Of a stretch of 38,062 nt of DNA, positions 22,201 through 33,100 are shown piece by piece. The stretch lies in contig CAICTM010001078.1 in the NCBI GenBank assembly GCA_903772945.1, forward strand, positions 1-38,062, in the 5' to 3' direction. Position numbers and translations under genes: made by a program. The DNA comes from Seminavis robusta (lineage: Eukaryota > Bacillariophyta > Bacillariophyceae > Naviculales > Naviculaceae). The first letter of the stretch is position 1; each line of letters starts with the position of its first letter. The notes under the pieces were generated by a model, which saw nothing but the letters and a program-made list of their open reading frames with translations, did no database searches and was not told the DNA's origin.

Positions 22201-23266
22201 TCTTGATTGATGCTCCAGAGTGGTTCCTTCTGAGTGTGGTTGGTTTTGGAGATAAGGAACTGTTGTTACTTTGGCTGCTCGAACCAATGGACGTCACTCG
22301 CTTCATGGAACTGGATCGGAGCAAACCCATCCTGGCTGAACCTTTGTGCTGGTGCTGAAGCTCTCGAAGTCGAATCTCCACAGCATCTGCAGCGGTTGTG
22401 GGAGCATAGCTATCATCGTCGTCATCGCCATGATGGTAAAAGCTATTGATGGCAATGCTGGCAACATCCGAGGGTCTCTGATGATATGGTTCTCGCACGG
22501 GTGAACTCAATGAGGACAAGGAGGCACGGGGATAGAGTCCGGCGGGAGAGGACAGATCACTTGGATCCTGACCATCATCATCTTCATCTAACGCGAGACC
22601 TCGCTTTGTGGGAGACGACGTATACAGCCCTTGACGAGGAGCCAGGGGATCTGCCATCAGACTTCGATGGCTAGGAGACGAAGTGTAGAGACTGGCCCGA
22701 GGAGCCGAAGTACCAGCAGTCTCCACGCCCTTGCTCTTATTGTTGCCGTTGCTGCCGTTGCTGTCTTTGTCCGAATCCGAAAGCATATCCACCGAGAAGT
22801 TGAAGGAATCATGACCGCCACCGCCGAGGCCTTCCATAGCTAGCGACTTGTTGCTACCCACAAGCTTCTTACTAAAAGCTCGAAACGACAAGGCACGCTC
22901 TAATCGGGAGGATCGCTTAGGCGACAACCAGGAAGCATTCTTGGTTGGTTTCTCCTCTTCTCTTGGTTGTTGCTGCATAGATCCCCAGGCATCGGCACTG
23001 AGTGTTCTCTTGAAGATTGACACATTTTGGTTTGTCTTTGATACGTTCAAGCTGGATCGAGTGGCAGGCATTGCTGCCTCGATCTCAATATCCGTGAGAT
23101 CGTTCTTGTCGACATCGTTGGAAGCAACGGTGGCATTCTTGTTGCTAAGTCGCCCAGTCCTTCCACTTCTCGTACTCGTCCTTGGTTTCGCCCGCAAGTC
23201 TCCAGCCTTCGACGGTCGTTTGGCGGATAAGGACTTGGAGCGGCTTACTTCTCGTCTCTTCACCAT
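19241..23266 (-). CDS. LRR membrane protein with a long cytosolic N-terminus, eight exons
   Basis: The exons, in order, are 23266-20569, 20467-20396, 20308-20237, 20154-20083, 20007-19936, 19846-19604, 19522-19475 and 19386-19241. All seven introns are GT-AG, in phase 1 and 75-101 bases long. The summed length is 3,423 bases, or 1,140 residues. Residues 1 to about 640 are Ser/Arg/Asp-rich and disordered-looking, with repeated Tyr-Thr-Ser-Ser-Pro phrases. One membrane segment follows (NFVLLLSLLLIGMACTAYTV, about 645-665). Then come an LRR cap (WYGVECEG) and about twelve plant-type repeats (LxLxxNxLxGxIPxxLG). The C-terminus ends in a Cys cluster (DCEKVVCDCCTTCF). No kinase domain is present. 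The architecture fits a diatom receptor-like LRR protein with its repeats outside the membrane. Ligand and partner are unknown. Confidence 0.85.
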
Positions 23267-23840
23267 GGTGATGCTGTGCTGCCTCTTCTTCTTCTAATGA
23301 TGATGATCAATCTCCAGTGAAGAGAGGTGCGAGCTTGGCAGAGACCGCGACAACTGAAATTGTGAGAGGATGAAGCTATTCACCCTTGTGGCTCGGTAAC
23401 AAAAATCCTGCTGTATCGGTACCGGTACCGGTTGTCAGGAAGTCATAATGCCTTCTTTCTAGCTAGGCTCAAAATGTCTTTTCCCTGGAGAAGGGTTCTT
23501 CTTGGCACTCTTTGGTACGAATTCGAGTTCTTCTCAAACATTTATTTCCGTAGGGCAGGACCCATTCCTCTCGGGTGCAAAGGGCGAAAGCGGTAGAAGG
23601 CAGTGATCTGATTGGCTAATCAACCTATGACATCAGCAAGTATGTCGCAAAAATTCAAATATACTTAACGTACCGTTTATAAAGATTACAGAGCTAGTGT
23701 GCTACCTAGTCACCATTTTCGTGTTTCGCGAAAACAGAAAGAAGGATTCCGTTGAAGAAGATCGACCATGACATGCTGCCGCTCGCAAACTCGCAAACTC
23801 GACAGTCATTCATTATCTCAGCCCAACAGCAACAGCAGCA
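23267..23840. other. divergent intergenic region
   Basis: It lies between the LRR gene start (minus) and the transposase-like frame (plus). It contains a short tandem CGGTACCGGTACCGGT near 23415-23432, made of overlapping KpnI/AgeI-like palindromes. No gene was recognised. It presumably includes the LRR gene promoter and the 5' end of the inserted element. Confidence 0.35.
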
Positions 23841-26611
23841 ATGAGTAATCCAACAACACCGACCACCACAACCAATGGTGGAGAAGAGATGGGCTGCCAA
23901 AGTCAACAGAGGAACTCGCAACAGAAGAGAGCCTACCAACTGGCTGCCAAGAACAACAGATCCAAGAGAGCCAGAGAAGAAGGACCGCAAACAACGCTGG
24001 GAGGAGTGGTAGCAGAAGTCTTTGATCCACTCAAGAACTGTGTCATCTGTAAGGCCAGACATCTTGGTCTCAGAGTCCCCAAGAGATCACACTCTGTCTT
24101 CTGTATTAAGAATACAGTAACAAGAGGAAGAGGAGATTTGAATGAGCTGACAATGGAAACTATCAGAGAGAGCAGAAGACTCACAAGGCACTTCAGTGCT
24201 CCTCTTCCACTGAATGAGAGAGGAAGCTGGATGCATTCCACAAGAGAGAATGGAGATGCCTTCTTCGCTGCTAGAACGAACACAGCCAAACCAAATCAGA
24301 GCCAGCAACAGAAGACATCCACAAGGAACACAACCAGCACAACTCCAATAGCTCTCTGTCGAAAGGTCACCACTCTTGTGAAGGATAATGCCTTTGTCGA
24401 AAAGCACAAGACCAAAGGAGCACCACTAGCTATGCTAGCACTGGCTGAAACTGTGTCAGAATCCATTATCAAGCCAAGGAATCCACAATTCCACCAACAT
24501 TTTGAAGGACTCACCATGACAGTTCCATCCACAGACGAGCAATTCAAGTCTCCACACTATCACTCTATTGTTGGCCAGAAACTACTCCTGGTGGACTGGA
24601 ATCGATGTGGAATTACAGTTCCTTGTCCCGATGGAAGATGCTCTGGCCAGCTCAAGAATGCGAGGCATAACTGGTCAAAGAACAAGACCTTGTTCCCTAT
24701 CTTTGGCATCACTGGAGCTCCATCTTGGTGCATTGTCATGTCAATGGTCTGTGACTGTTGCAAGAGAAGGTTTGATGCCAACAGTGCTGAAGTCTTGTGC
24801 ACAATCCCACAGCATGCTGCTCTCCTCTATCCCGTGGAGTCAAAGTATGCCCTTCCAAACAAGGCATGTCACCTGGACAGGACCGCCACTGAGACTTTCG
24901 AATCCATCATGTTGACCTATGGAAATGGAGAACTCTGCAGCCGGCTCATCTACAATGCAATCAACAGAAACTTCATTAGGTCCATGACATCATACTTCTC
25001 CTATTGGGAGGGAAGTGACACTGATCCAGATCCCTTTCTTCAAAAGGATGGCACTTACATACGACAGTTTCCTCCTCTTGGTGACACCATCCGTGACATC
25101 TATGATGCTGCCTGTGCTTACAACAGGAATCCGCTGGAGAGATCAGTGAACAACCAAAGTGCACACAAGAGAGATCCAAAGTGTTAGTTGCAACAAAGGA
25201 CTATCTAGATATCTAAGTACCACACTTGACAAGGATTACTGATCAAGAACTACTCAAGAGTCTTTCTGCTGTATGGATTCGTCATAACAGAAGATCATGC
25301 TGCTTTCTTGTTCCCACCACCAAGACAATCAACTTCTCTCATGCTGCTATGCAGCTAGCAAGGAGGACCAATTCAATCCAGCTGCATGTACAGTGACACT
25401 GGCCAACAAGGATGACTATGGGAGTAACTCTTCCAGAATACAAGGTAGCTGGCTGTTCCATGAGAAAAGATCTGTAACTTTGAGAAAGGGACACATTGAT
25501 CTACTTCAAGCTTTGAGACTATCTTGGATTGCCTCTATGATGTACTCACCAGATGACTATGAGAAACTTCTCCATGCATGAAACATGGCCTCTTGTCACC
25601 AATGGCAAGTGCTACTCCATGGCAAGAGATCTCGACTATGCAACCTCCAAGGTCTTCAGAGACGTACTCCAAATACTAAGGAAGACAGATGAGGCCAGAG
25701 ACAATGAGCAGATGTTGCAACAGTGGTTCTGCAGATACAAGGTGACTGCAGTGAGGTAGCCACCTGCAGGGCCGACTGATCCAGCAAGAACTTTACCTTG
25801 TTCACACCCGATACCAAGCCAGCAGTAGAGAACTGTGTTGACAAAGCCATTCACTGGGCTGATCCCTGCCTGAAGACATGTATGACACAATCCTCCCATC
25901 ACCCAACTCCAAGCACAGCTCCCAGATATCTGTCAAGGAGAGGAGAATCCAAACTGGAAGCATTCCATGACAAGTTGCCCATTTTGCCAATAGTGGCATG
26001 AGAAGAAGTCTAGCAGATGCCCTCAACCTTGCTGGAACAGCCCGATACAACCTCAACATTCGACACAAAAGAGCCTTCCAAGAACACTCATTCCGGATCA
26101 TCGGAAAAGGTTGTTCCATACTGGAACCATTCAGATATGGCTTACTCTGAAGATAGCTAGCATGCTGTGGTCTCAATGAACATTTCCCAAATGCAGACCT
26201 GCCACAGATAATGGAGAGGTTCTTTCGAGTTCATGTGCATTCAAACCACAGCGGCAGAATTATGCACCAAATGATTGTTGTTTGTGTTGCTGTTTACAGG
26301 CACCGAACCACCGACTCCACCAGCATCGAGCCACCAAATCCACAGCAATCGATCCACAGCAATCGACCCACCACTGCAACAGCAATGGTTACCACCGCCC
26401 GCCACCACCCACCACACCACCACCTCAGTGCACAACAAGAAATGTATCTTGTAAATATTCTATACAGCAACAACCAATTCAAATGATGAACTTGCCATGC
26501 AAATGCGCAATTCCAACCAATACTTCCATCTCCTTTCCAGCCACCTCCTCCACCAATGGCGCTGTCAGAGATATGCCATGGTTGACAACAGGAGAGAAGA
26601 CCACCCCATGA
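23841..26611 (+). pseudogene. decayed transposase-like gene (DUF6729-like)
   Basis: The first 448 codons (23841-25187) are intact. They have a Gln/Thr-rich start, a Cys/His-containing segment (CVICKARHLG), and a zinc-ribbon-like block with 'CPDGRCSGQLKN', 'MVCDCCKRRFDANSAEV' and 'YALPNKACHLDRTATETF'. I recall this block from repeated transposase-like proteins of diatoms (DUF6729 type); the family name needs a search. After a stop at 25185 the coherent protein jumps between frames: 'KVLVATKDYLD' (25178 on), 'FLVPTTKTINFSHAAMQLAR' (about 25300-25360), 'RKGHIDLLQALRL' (about 25485), 'GMRRSLADALNLAGTARYN' (about 25996-26055), then a Cys-rich end near 26210-26300. At least four shifts and internal stops mean the element is dead unless unannotated introns explain part of this. 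Confidence 0.6.
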
Positions 26612-26909
26612 TGCCACTGTCGAACTTGATTAATGGATACTGGCATAACAGCAATAAATATTTATGTACATCAATTCATTTCTTATGTAGCCATTAACTT
26701 ACAGTAAAGTTCCACAATGGACAGATTGTGTGGTTGCAAGAATCCAAGGTTCAGCATGTCTTCCATGCAATCATCAACAAAAGTCTCACTCATCAAATCA
26801 ATATCTTGAAGGAGATTTTGTTGTTGTAGTCATACCATGCAACAATACCCATGCCAAGCATCCATCACCATCTGTCCTTCATTGACAACAACTCATAGCT
26901 CTCACTTAC

Positions 26910-27314
26910 CTTTCCCTCACAACAATAGATGCACTCAATGAAGATGTCCTTCCTTTCACATATTGGCCCTCCAGCATTTAGAAAGGGTGGAGAGAACTTT
27001 ATGGTACCATTTTGGACTTTTGAAGCCCCAATAAAACATATATCCATGATGTGTCATTCAGGAGGAAGAGGCTTGCATTCTCCTTGCATGATCAGATCCT
27101 CAAGAATGGAAACATGGTCAAAGTCTTGTGGGCACGCAGCTGTACTTCTCATTGCTGTTGATATCACAAATGAAATACTTGCAATTGAATCCATTCCTTG
27201 TGCCTCAACCATGAATGGGTATTCCTTACACTTAGCAGCCAATTCGAGAAGGCAGAAGAAGTAGTTGCGATCTCTGGTCGAGTGTGTTTTGTTGTTTCGA
27301 TTTTCGTGGAGCAT
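26910..27314 (-). pseudogene. small hypothetical fragment, interrupted frame
   Basis: From ATG 27314 a coherent frame of 86 codons (…LLELAAKCKEYPFMVEAQG…) stops at a TGA near 27054-27056. The same frame continues for 60 more codons (…FSPPFLNAGGPICERKDIF…) up to 'GGAAAG|GTGAGTGAG', which would make a good splice donor near 26910. The composition looks protein-like on both sides of the stop, so this may be the remnant of a gene or an exon with a nonsense change. No family is recognised. It could equally belong to the neighbouring transposon. Confidence 0.3.
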
Positions 27315-28602
27315 CTCCGATTCTCATTGTACGCGATACGAGCCTCTTGCCAGTGTCTTGCCCTACCGAAGTAGCACTACTTCAAGACAAATAGCCAGGC
27401 AATCACGAAGTGGCTTCTTGTTGTCAAGGTCGGTCGCTCTGGTTTGAGCGCGAAGAAGGGTTGGGAGGTATCGACGATTCTTTATCCATAGAGTAGTAGT
27501 GGTAGAGAGCGTAGAGAGACAAGATAATAGTATTAGCTTTCATTATCGCAAGCAACAACTGCCATGGCCATTGTCAACAACAACAACAACAACAACAACA
27601 ACACAACAACAACAACACAACAACAACAACAAACAACAACAACAACAACAAACAACAACACAACAACAACAACAACACAACAACAACAACACAACACAAC
27701 ACAACACAGCACAGCAGCATTCTTACCTTTTCGAGTGCTTCGATCATGTCAGTTTTGAATTGTGGGAAGCGGGAAGGTTTGGCTTCAGCGAAGGAGAGGG
27801 AAAGAAAATTCGTTGAATCATTTGAATTCGAAAATAGTATGTGGTTATGACGTATTTGCTGACACTTATCTTGTTCTTCAGACGTTTCACATGGGGGTAT
27901 GACTGCATTTACATAACGGAACGTTGGAGTCATCGTCGTTTCCCCCTCTTACCCTATGTATTCTTGTGTCCGTTTGGTAGGATTGGCGTGCCATGCTTGC
28001 TCTCCACGGGAATATGGAATCCAACCGATAACCCTCTCCCTTTCTTTTTTCTTTTCCCTCCCCCGCGCTGGTGCCTGACCCCCCGTAAATCTCTCGGGTG
28101 AGAGACAGTGTCGGGCAGGCAGGTTAAAAGATTCTTCTTGTGTTACTTTCTCAAGATGCAATTAAACTCTGGGGTGTGTTGAAGAATGAAAAATCTGTGA
28201 CTACGGGTCGGGATCTTCAAAGATTGGAGCCTTTTGGATTTTGCTCACCAGGCACTGCATGGACCGCCATTGCCGAGAGCATTTTCCAGAGACTGGACTC
28301 TCCATGAACACTTTTTCTTGGCCCAGCAGGCTGCCGAGAGTGACTCTTCAGTCTACTGAAGTAGACATTTTGTAGACAGATATCGTACTCCGCTCTATTT
28401 TATTAAGTGCGATACCGGTACCCGCTGCACCACTGGCTACCGGTAGCTGTCCTATTGCTCCTGTTTCCACGGAGCTCTCCCACACTATTATCAGTTGTTT
28501 CCACGGCCCCGTGACTGGAGAAACAAGACTCGTCACTATCACTGCTGCGGATCTCGCGTTGCCATTTCTTCAGAGGCTATCTTCCTGTCCAATCTGCATA
28601 TC
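27315..28602. other. intergenic region with CAA microsatellite
   Basis: No supported gene. The region includes the CAA repeat (27577-27715) and pyrimidine-rich DNA near 28040-28080. Plus-strand Gln-rich and minus-strand Leu/Val/Cys-rich frames across the microsatellite are translation artefacts of the repeat. The last few hundred bases should hold the promoter of the phytol-kinase-like gene. Confidence 0.4.
27577..27715. repeat. interrupted (CAA)n microsatellite
   Basis: About 140 bases of CAA/ACA trinucleotides are interrupted by shortened (ACA CAA) and lengthened (CAA ACAA) units, grading into repeated ACAAC and then CAGCA. The frequent one-base register changes argue against a conserved polyglutamine coding function. 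Confidence 0.9.
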
Positions 28603-29250
28603 ATGCTCGACAATGATGCCCTAATACGCCTCTCTGTGCTCACTGCACTGATTGTTGCTTTTCAAGTGCTGGTTTCGCATGTGTCACTGGAGAGAGAGGC
28701 AAAACGACGATGGCAGCATGCCTTGACTGGCCACGTTATAGTACAGGCCTCCTACATTATTCCGATGAGTTATGGCAATGCAGGTCTGATGATTGGAGCT
28801 GTGGGAATGGCATATGTTCGTCTTTATCATCCATACAAGTTCATGGAAGCCTTTGGTCCACTCTTGCGACCAGAAGAGCTGGAAGCCGGCAAACTCCCGG
28901 GCGCATTCCATTTTCTTATCGGGTCGTCCCTCACTGCCACTCTTTTCAATCTGCCAATTGCTCGGTATGCTGTGGAGTGCCTAGCGATAGCAGACCCAAT
29001 GGCTGCCTTTGTGGGAAAATCAGTGCCGTCGCCACAACTGAATAAAAGTGCCTCGGTGGCGGGAAGCTTTGCTTGTTTTATCACGTCATTGGTTGTGGGA
29101 TACCTGATGCTAGAAGATGCATCATTGCTCCAACTATCCATGGGTGCCCTTGGATGCACTCTAGCAGAGGCAATGCCATTTGGGAATGACAACTTGACAA
29201 TTCCATTAATGACAGCCGTGGCTGTGGCATGTTTTTCAAATTCATACTGA
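28603..29250 (+). CDS. phytol/dolichol kinase family membrane protein
   Basis: The product is 215 residues from ATG 28603; an in-frame upstream stretch lacks an ATG. The motifs are those of the CTP-dependent polyprenol kinase/cytidylyltransferase family (VTE5, FOLK, SEC59). An early 'KRRWQHALTGH' (about 34-44) is followed by 'ADPMAAFVGK' (about 130-139) and 'NKSASVAGSFACF' (about 147-159), and then the C-terminal 'LAEAMPFGNDNLTIPL' (about 187-202), which is diagnostic. Several hydrophobic helices separate these. Members phosphorylate phytol (tocopherol and chlorophyll salvage, plastid envelope) or dolichol (ER). The short length favours the phytol-kinase-like side. No transit peptide is obvious from this start. 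It is intronless and convergent with the WD40 gene. Confidence 0.8.
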   Translation: MLDNDALIRLSVLTALIVAFQVLVSHVSLEREAKRRWQHALTGHVIVQASYIIPMSYGNAGLMIGAVGMAYVRLYHPYKFMEAFGPLLRPEELEAGKLPGAFHFLIGSSLTATLFNLPIARYAVECLAIADPMAAFVGKSVPSPQLNKSASVAGSFACFITSLVVGYLMLEDASLLQLSMGALGCTLAEAMPFGNDNLTIPLMTAVAVACFSNSY

Positions 29251-30146
29251 AAATTTGGTTCCTGCTCATGCACCAATCAGGCTGCTCAGGCTGTTGAACT
29301 CAATACACTGCTTCTTTGTCAGTGAAAGTTGGACGATATCAATTCTTGTGGATAGCTACAGCAAGTGTTTGATACTGATTTAGTCCCTTCCCCTTTCTAT
29401 TGAAGTAGCTGCAGAAAAAGATGTGTGTGATCAAGCTCTGCTGTTCAGATGTCAAGATATTTTCAATACTCTCTCCTCATTTCATTCTTGAGGGAAGTTG
29501 GCTGCTTTGCTATCGGTATAGCCCACTCCATTATAGTTCTTGTGGTCAGGTATTGGCAATTTAGTTTCCACACCACCATATTGCCTGCCTTCAGTACGAA
29601 TATTCTCTGCAATCAAAGAGTGCTAAGCAACAGTTGCAGCTTGAATCACAACGACAACAAAAATAATTATGGGATTACGATGCATTATTCAAAGGCTGCA
29701 GCAAGCAACCGGAGAAGAAGTACCCACACCACAGAGTAAACCTGCAAGAAAGGGGCCGGGGAGCGTTCCTCCGGCTCCCCGTCAATCATAACACCACCAT
29801 GGCTAACTCTCTCGTCGCCGGTTGGAGAGGAAGCAAGGGCGAGGTCAAACTGCTGCATGGTACCGTACCTGTCCATCAAGAGGTCCTCAATGCCTTCTCC
29901 TTTCCCTGCACAAGCGACACTTCCTGGAATTGTTGCAACATGCATGTTTTGGTTCGGAGGGCATTTCTTCTCAAAGCACGCACTAAGCTGGCGACACACA
30001 CAGAAAAGAAAAGAGCAGAATCGTGGCTTCTGGTGATGTGCTGAAGCCCGTCAATGTGCTGGAGTGAAGTCAGCGTCAGGAAAGAGAGAAGGATTGATCC
30101 TCCTGGGTGATTGACAGCGTCTAGCTAGCTAGCAGGTTACAAGATA
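29251..30146. other. convergent intergenic region
   Basis: It lies between two 3' ends. Short open frames (for example 29685-29999, minus) show no domain. A TAGCTAGCTA palindrome sits at 30122-30131, within 30 bases of the stop of the WD40 gene. Confidence 0.4.
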
Positions 30147-33100
30147 TCATGTAATTGGTTCCTTTGGTAGAGAGTACAAAGCAACCCCAGCTCCGCACAC
30201 AGCCACGACGCGTCCACAGGTTGTGTTGGTAGTGCAAGCCATACAATTGACATCGCCAACACTACAAGCTGCTGTCCACACCAGCTCCAGCCCCGTGTCA
30301 TCACCGTCCAGTGGATCGGGGCGATCGTCACTTTTGGATTTCGGTGATTTGCACTCCCATAAGGCCAACCGTTGGCTATATCCAACCGACAGGATGCGAT
30401 TCTTGCCCAACAGAAGCACTTCTTTGATGGCCGAAGAGCTAGCTTCTCTCACCGTTATGGAACGCCTCATAGTGGCGGTTGTAGCAGTTGCTATTTGAAA
30501 CTCAGACAATGTGATAGCTTGGTCGTCTCCACCACTACAAACAAGCACAGTATCGTTATTCAGAGTGCACGCAGAGATTGAGTTGACGCCCATTTGGTGG
30601 GCATGGTATTGTGCCAGACGAGTCGCTGGAAACGTCGTGGCTGCTGCTGCTTTGGGATCAAGGAGAACATTCCATTCTTCAGCACTGGCATCCGAAGGTA
30701 GCTCCCACAACTCAATATCCCCGCCTGTAGTTCCCACAAACAGCAAGAGATGTGATCCAACCTTGACCATCTCTACAGAAAGAATTGGTCTGCGGACAAG
30801 ATCCGGTTTCGGCAGTGGCAGTCCCCTCCAAGACTGCTTCTTGAAACCTCCAATATCAACAGTGATGAGGTAGATGTGACAATTTCCTTCAGAATCTCCT
30901 GCAGTCACCACTGCGAGAGGACAAGATGCAACTGAATCCCCAACAGTACTGTCAGTTGTCTCCAGCAGTATAGAGCACACTGAGTTGATTCTATGGTCGA
31001 TGGATGCTTTCTCCCTGCTTACCCCGTTACCCATGAACCTAATCAAGGCATCCCCGGTACTGGCAGGAGTTGTGTCAAACTTTACAGCTTCGTTCGGAAG
31101 AAGCCGATTGTGAACCAAAAAGAATTGAAGCATCAGCTTGCCTCCGCCAACCACAATGAGGGTCGTGGTATGCCCTTCTGCATGGTGCGTTGAGCTGCAA
31201 ACAGCTCGAACGCAACTCTCCTGTGGCGGTAATCGTTTCGTGCAGGTCAAAGTGCCATTCTGAAAGAGAGAGATTCTCGACGCACAATCTTCGCTCCCAG
31301 TCACCAACGCCCACGTCTTCACCGTTCCATCGGGTAGAACATGATGCGGAAAGAAGCTGGCGCTGTATATAGTTTCGCCATGCAAGCCCACCCCCAAAGT
31401 ATACTGATGTCTTTGCCAGCGGACGACAGCCTGGTCTGCGTTGGTCACCTTTTGATGAAGCAGGATTTCATTTCGGCCGTCTTTCTTTCGGTTGCTGCAA
31501 ACAGCCATGTTGTGAAGCATCATTGGCGAGTTGGCATGAGCCTCTGACGCAAAGGCATTTTCAAGGCAAGCAGCGTAGTGGTCATGAAGACGTTGTCGTC
31601 CACCGGTATCGACTCGGAAAAGTTCGTATCCACAAGAAACATTCAAGACCACAAATGTGTTCCCATAATACCCAGCAACAATGACATTCTCTCCCTCAAC
31701 CTCTGGGATAACCCAGACTTGCGCTATGCCAGTGAGGGCCGAAGATGCATTGACTGACAGCCCACTGCAAAAGGTTCCCGTTTGAATATTGTAATAGGTT
31801 TCATTGATACAGCCGTCATTCCCGGCCGAGAGAATGCGTTGGTAGTCCTTTGCAGATTGATCGGTCTCGGCAGCATTCACCGTGACAGGTGAAGCCATAA
31901 CAACAACGTCCGTAACATGTTCCTTCTGGTGCAAGCGATTCAAAATGTCTAATGGCGTTCGAACTTCTTTGCCGGTGAATTTGTTGTCGGCAGCTTCTTG
32001 TGCTGGATCGTTCACGTCAAACATGGCCAGATTGCCGCGGGTATCGCCCACAAACAACTTGCTGTGGATGCTATCATGAGCGAAGCAGATTGGAATCGCC
32101 CGAGTGCCCATCTCCAACGCCAACGTGGGTTCCACTGTGATCTGCTTCCCAAAGGATGACGCTTGGATGGACCACCACAGCACAGCATCCACATGGAATG
32201 ATATCAATGTCATTGTTGTTGTGGACTCGTTTTTGGAATCGGCGGCGTTATCAGCATCACCAACAAGCCAGGCAACTCTTTGAACGGACCGGTACTTTTT
32301 TGGTGAGTGAATGACAAGCCGCTCTGTTGTTCCAGTAGCTTCCGTCGTGCTGGACCCATTAGGATCATCGTCTGGAATCTTCATCAAGACAATTTCTCCT
32401 TGTGTGGTCCCGACAGAGACCCATAATACGGCGCGTTTCGTCTTGTCATCATCACGGGCCAAGTGAACTGCCATGGAGCATCCGCCAGTGCTGTCCACGG
32501 AACTTTCAATGTCTTGTTGTGTGCCAATCGTCGTTGGTGATGACGCCCACGATCCCAGGCAATCCCACTCTGGTTCGCCGTCATCTGCAACAGCACGCCG
32601 CGACGTATTCATACATGTAGTATCGATGGAGAATACGTTGCCGGTCCGTGTAGTCAGCAAAAGCTTGTGTGCCGTGTAGAATTTCATGGCGAACACGACT
32701 TGGCCCGGATCAGCTTTCTTCTTCTTTTTGTGCTTCTTTGTCTTTTTAGCTTTTGGTTCGCTGTCATTACACGTCGTCGTCGTCGTAGCACAATCGTGGA
32801 TTTTTGGAGCATCGCTCATTTTCTGGTCATCGTTGGCTCCATGGTTGTTGGATTTGGGTGGTGGCGGCCGGTCATCTGGCACCAGCAAAGTGGATGGGTG
32901 TATTCCATCTAGGTTGACGACGGAATCTGATTGTGTTGGTTCCACATGGTACAGTGCCACCGTTCCATCATTGCCTCCCGTGGCAATCATGGCCCCATCC
33001 TGGTTATTGCTGCTAGTGTCTACACTCCAAATACACTGACAGGCATGGCCCCGTAGTATTTCCAATTGTGTTCCTGTTTCCAATTCCCACAGACGAGTAG

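Noticed and set aside
27499..27816. Gln/Thr/Asn-rich frames on the plus strand and a Leu/Val/Cys-rich frame on the minus strand over the CAA tract
   Set aside because: They are translations of a microsatellite whose register changes repeatedly. There is no flanking domain.
28495..28602. Extended N-terminus for the phytol-kinase-like protein
   Set aside because: The in-frame stretch starts at a non-ATG codon and has no transit-peptide-like composition that I can defend. The first ATG is 28603.
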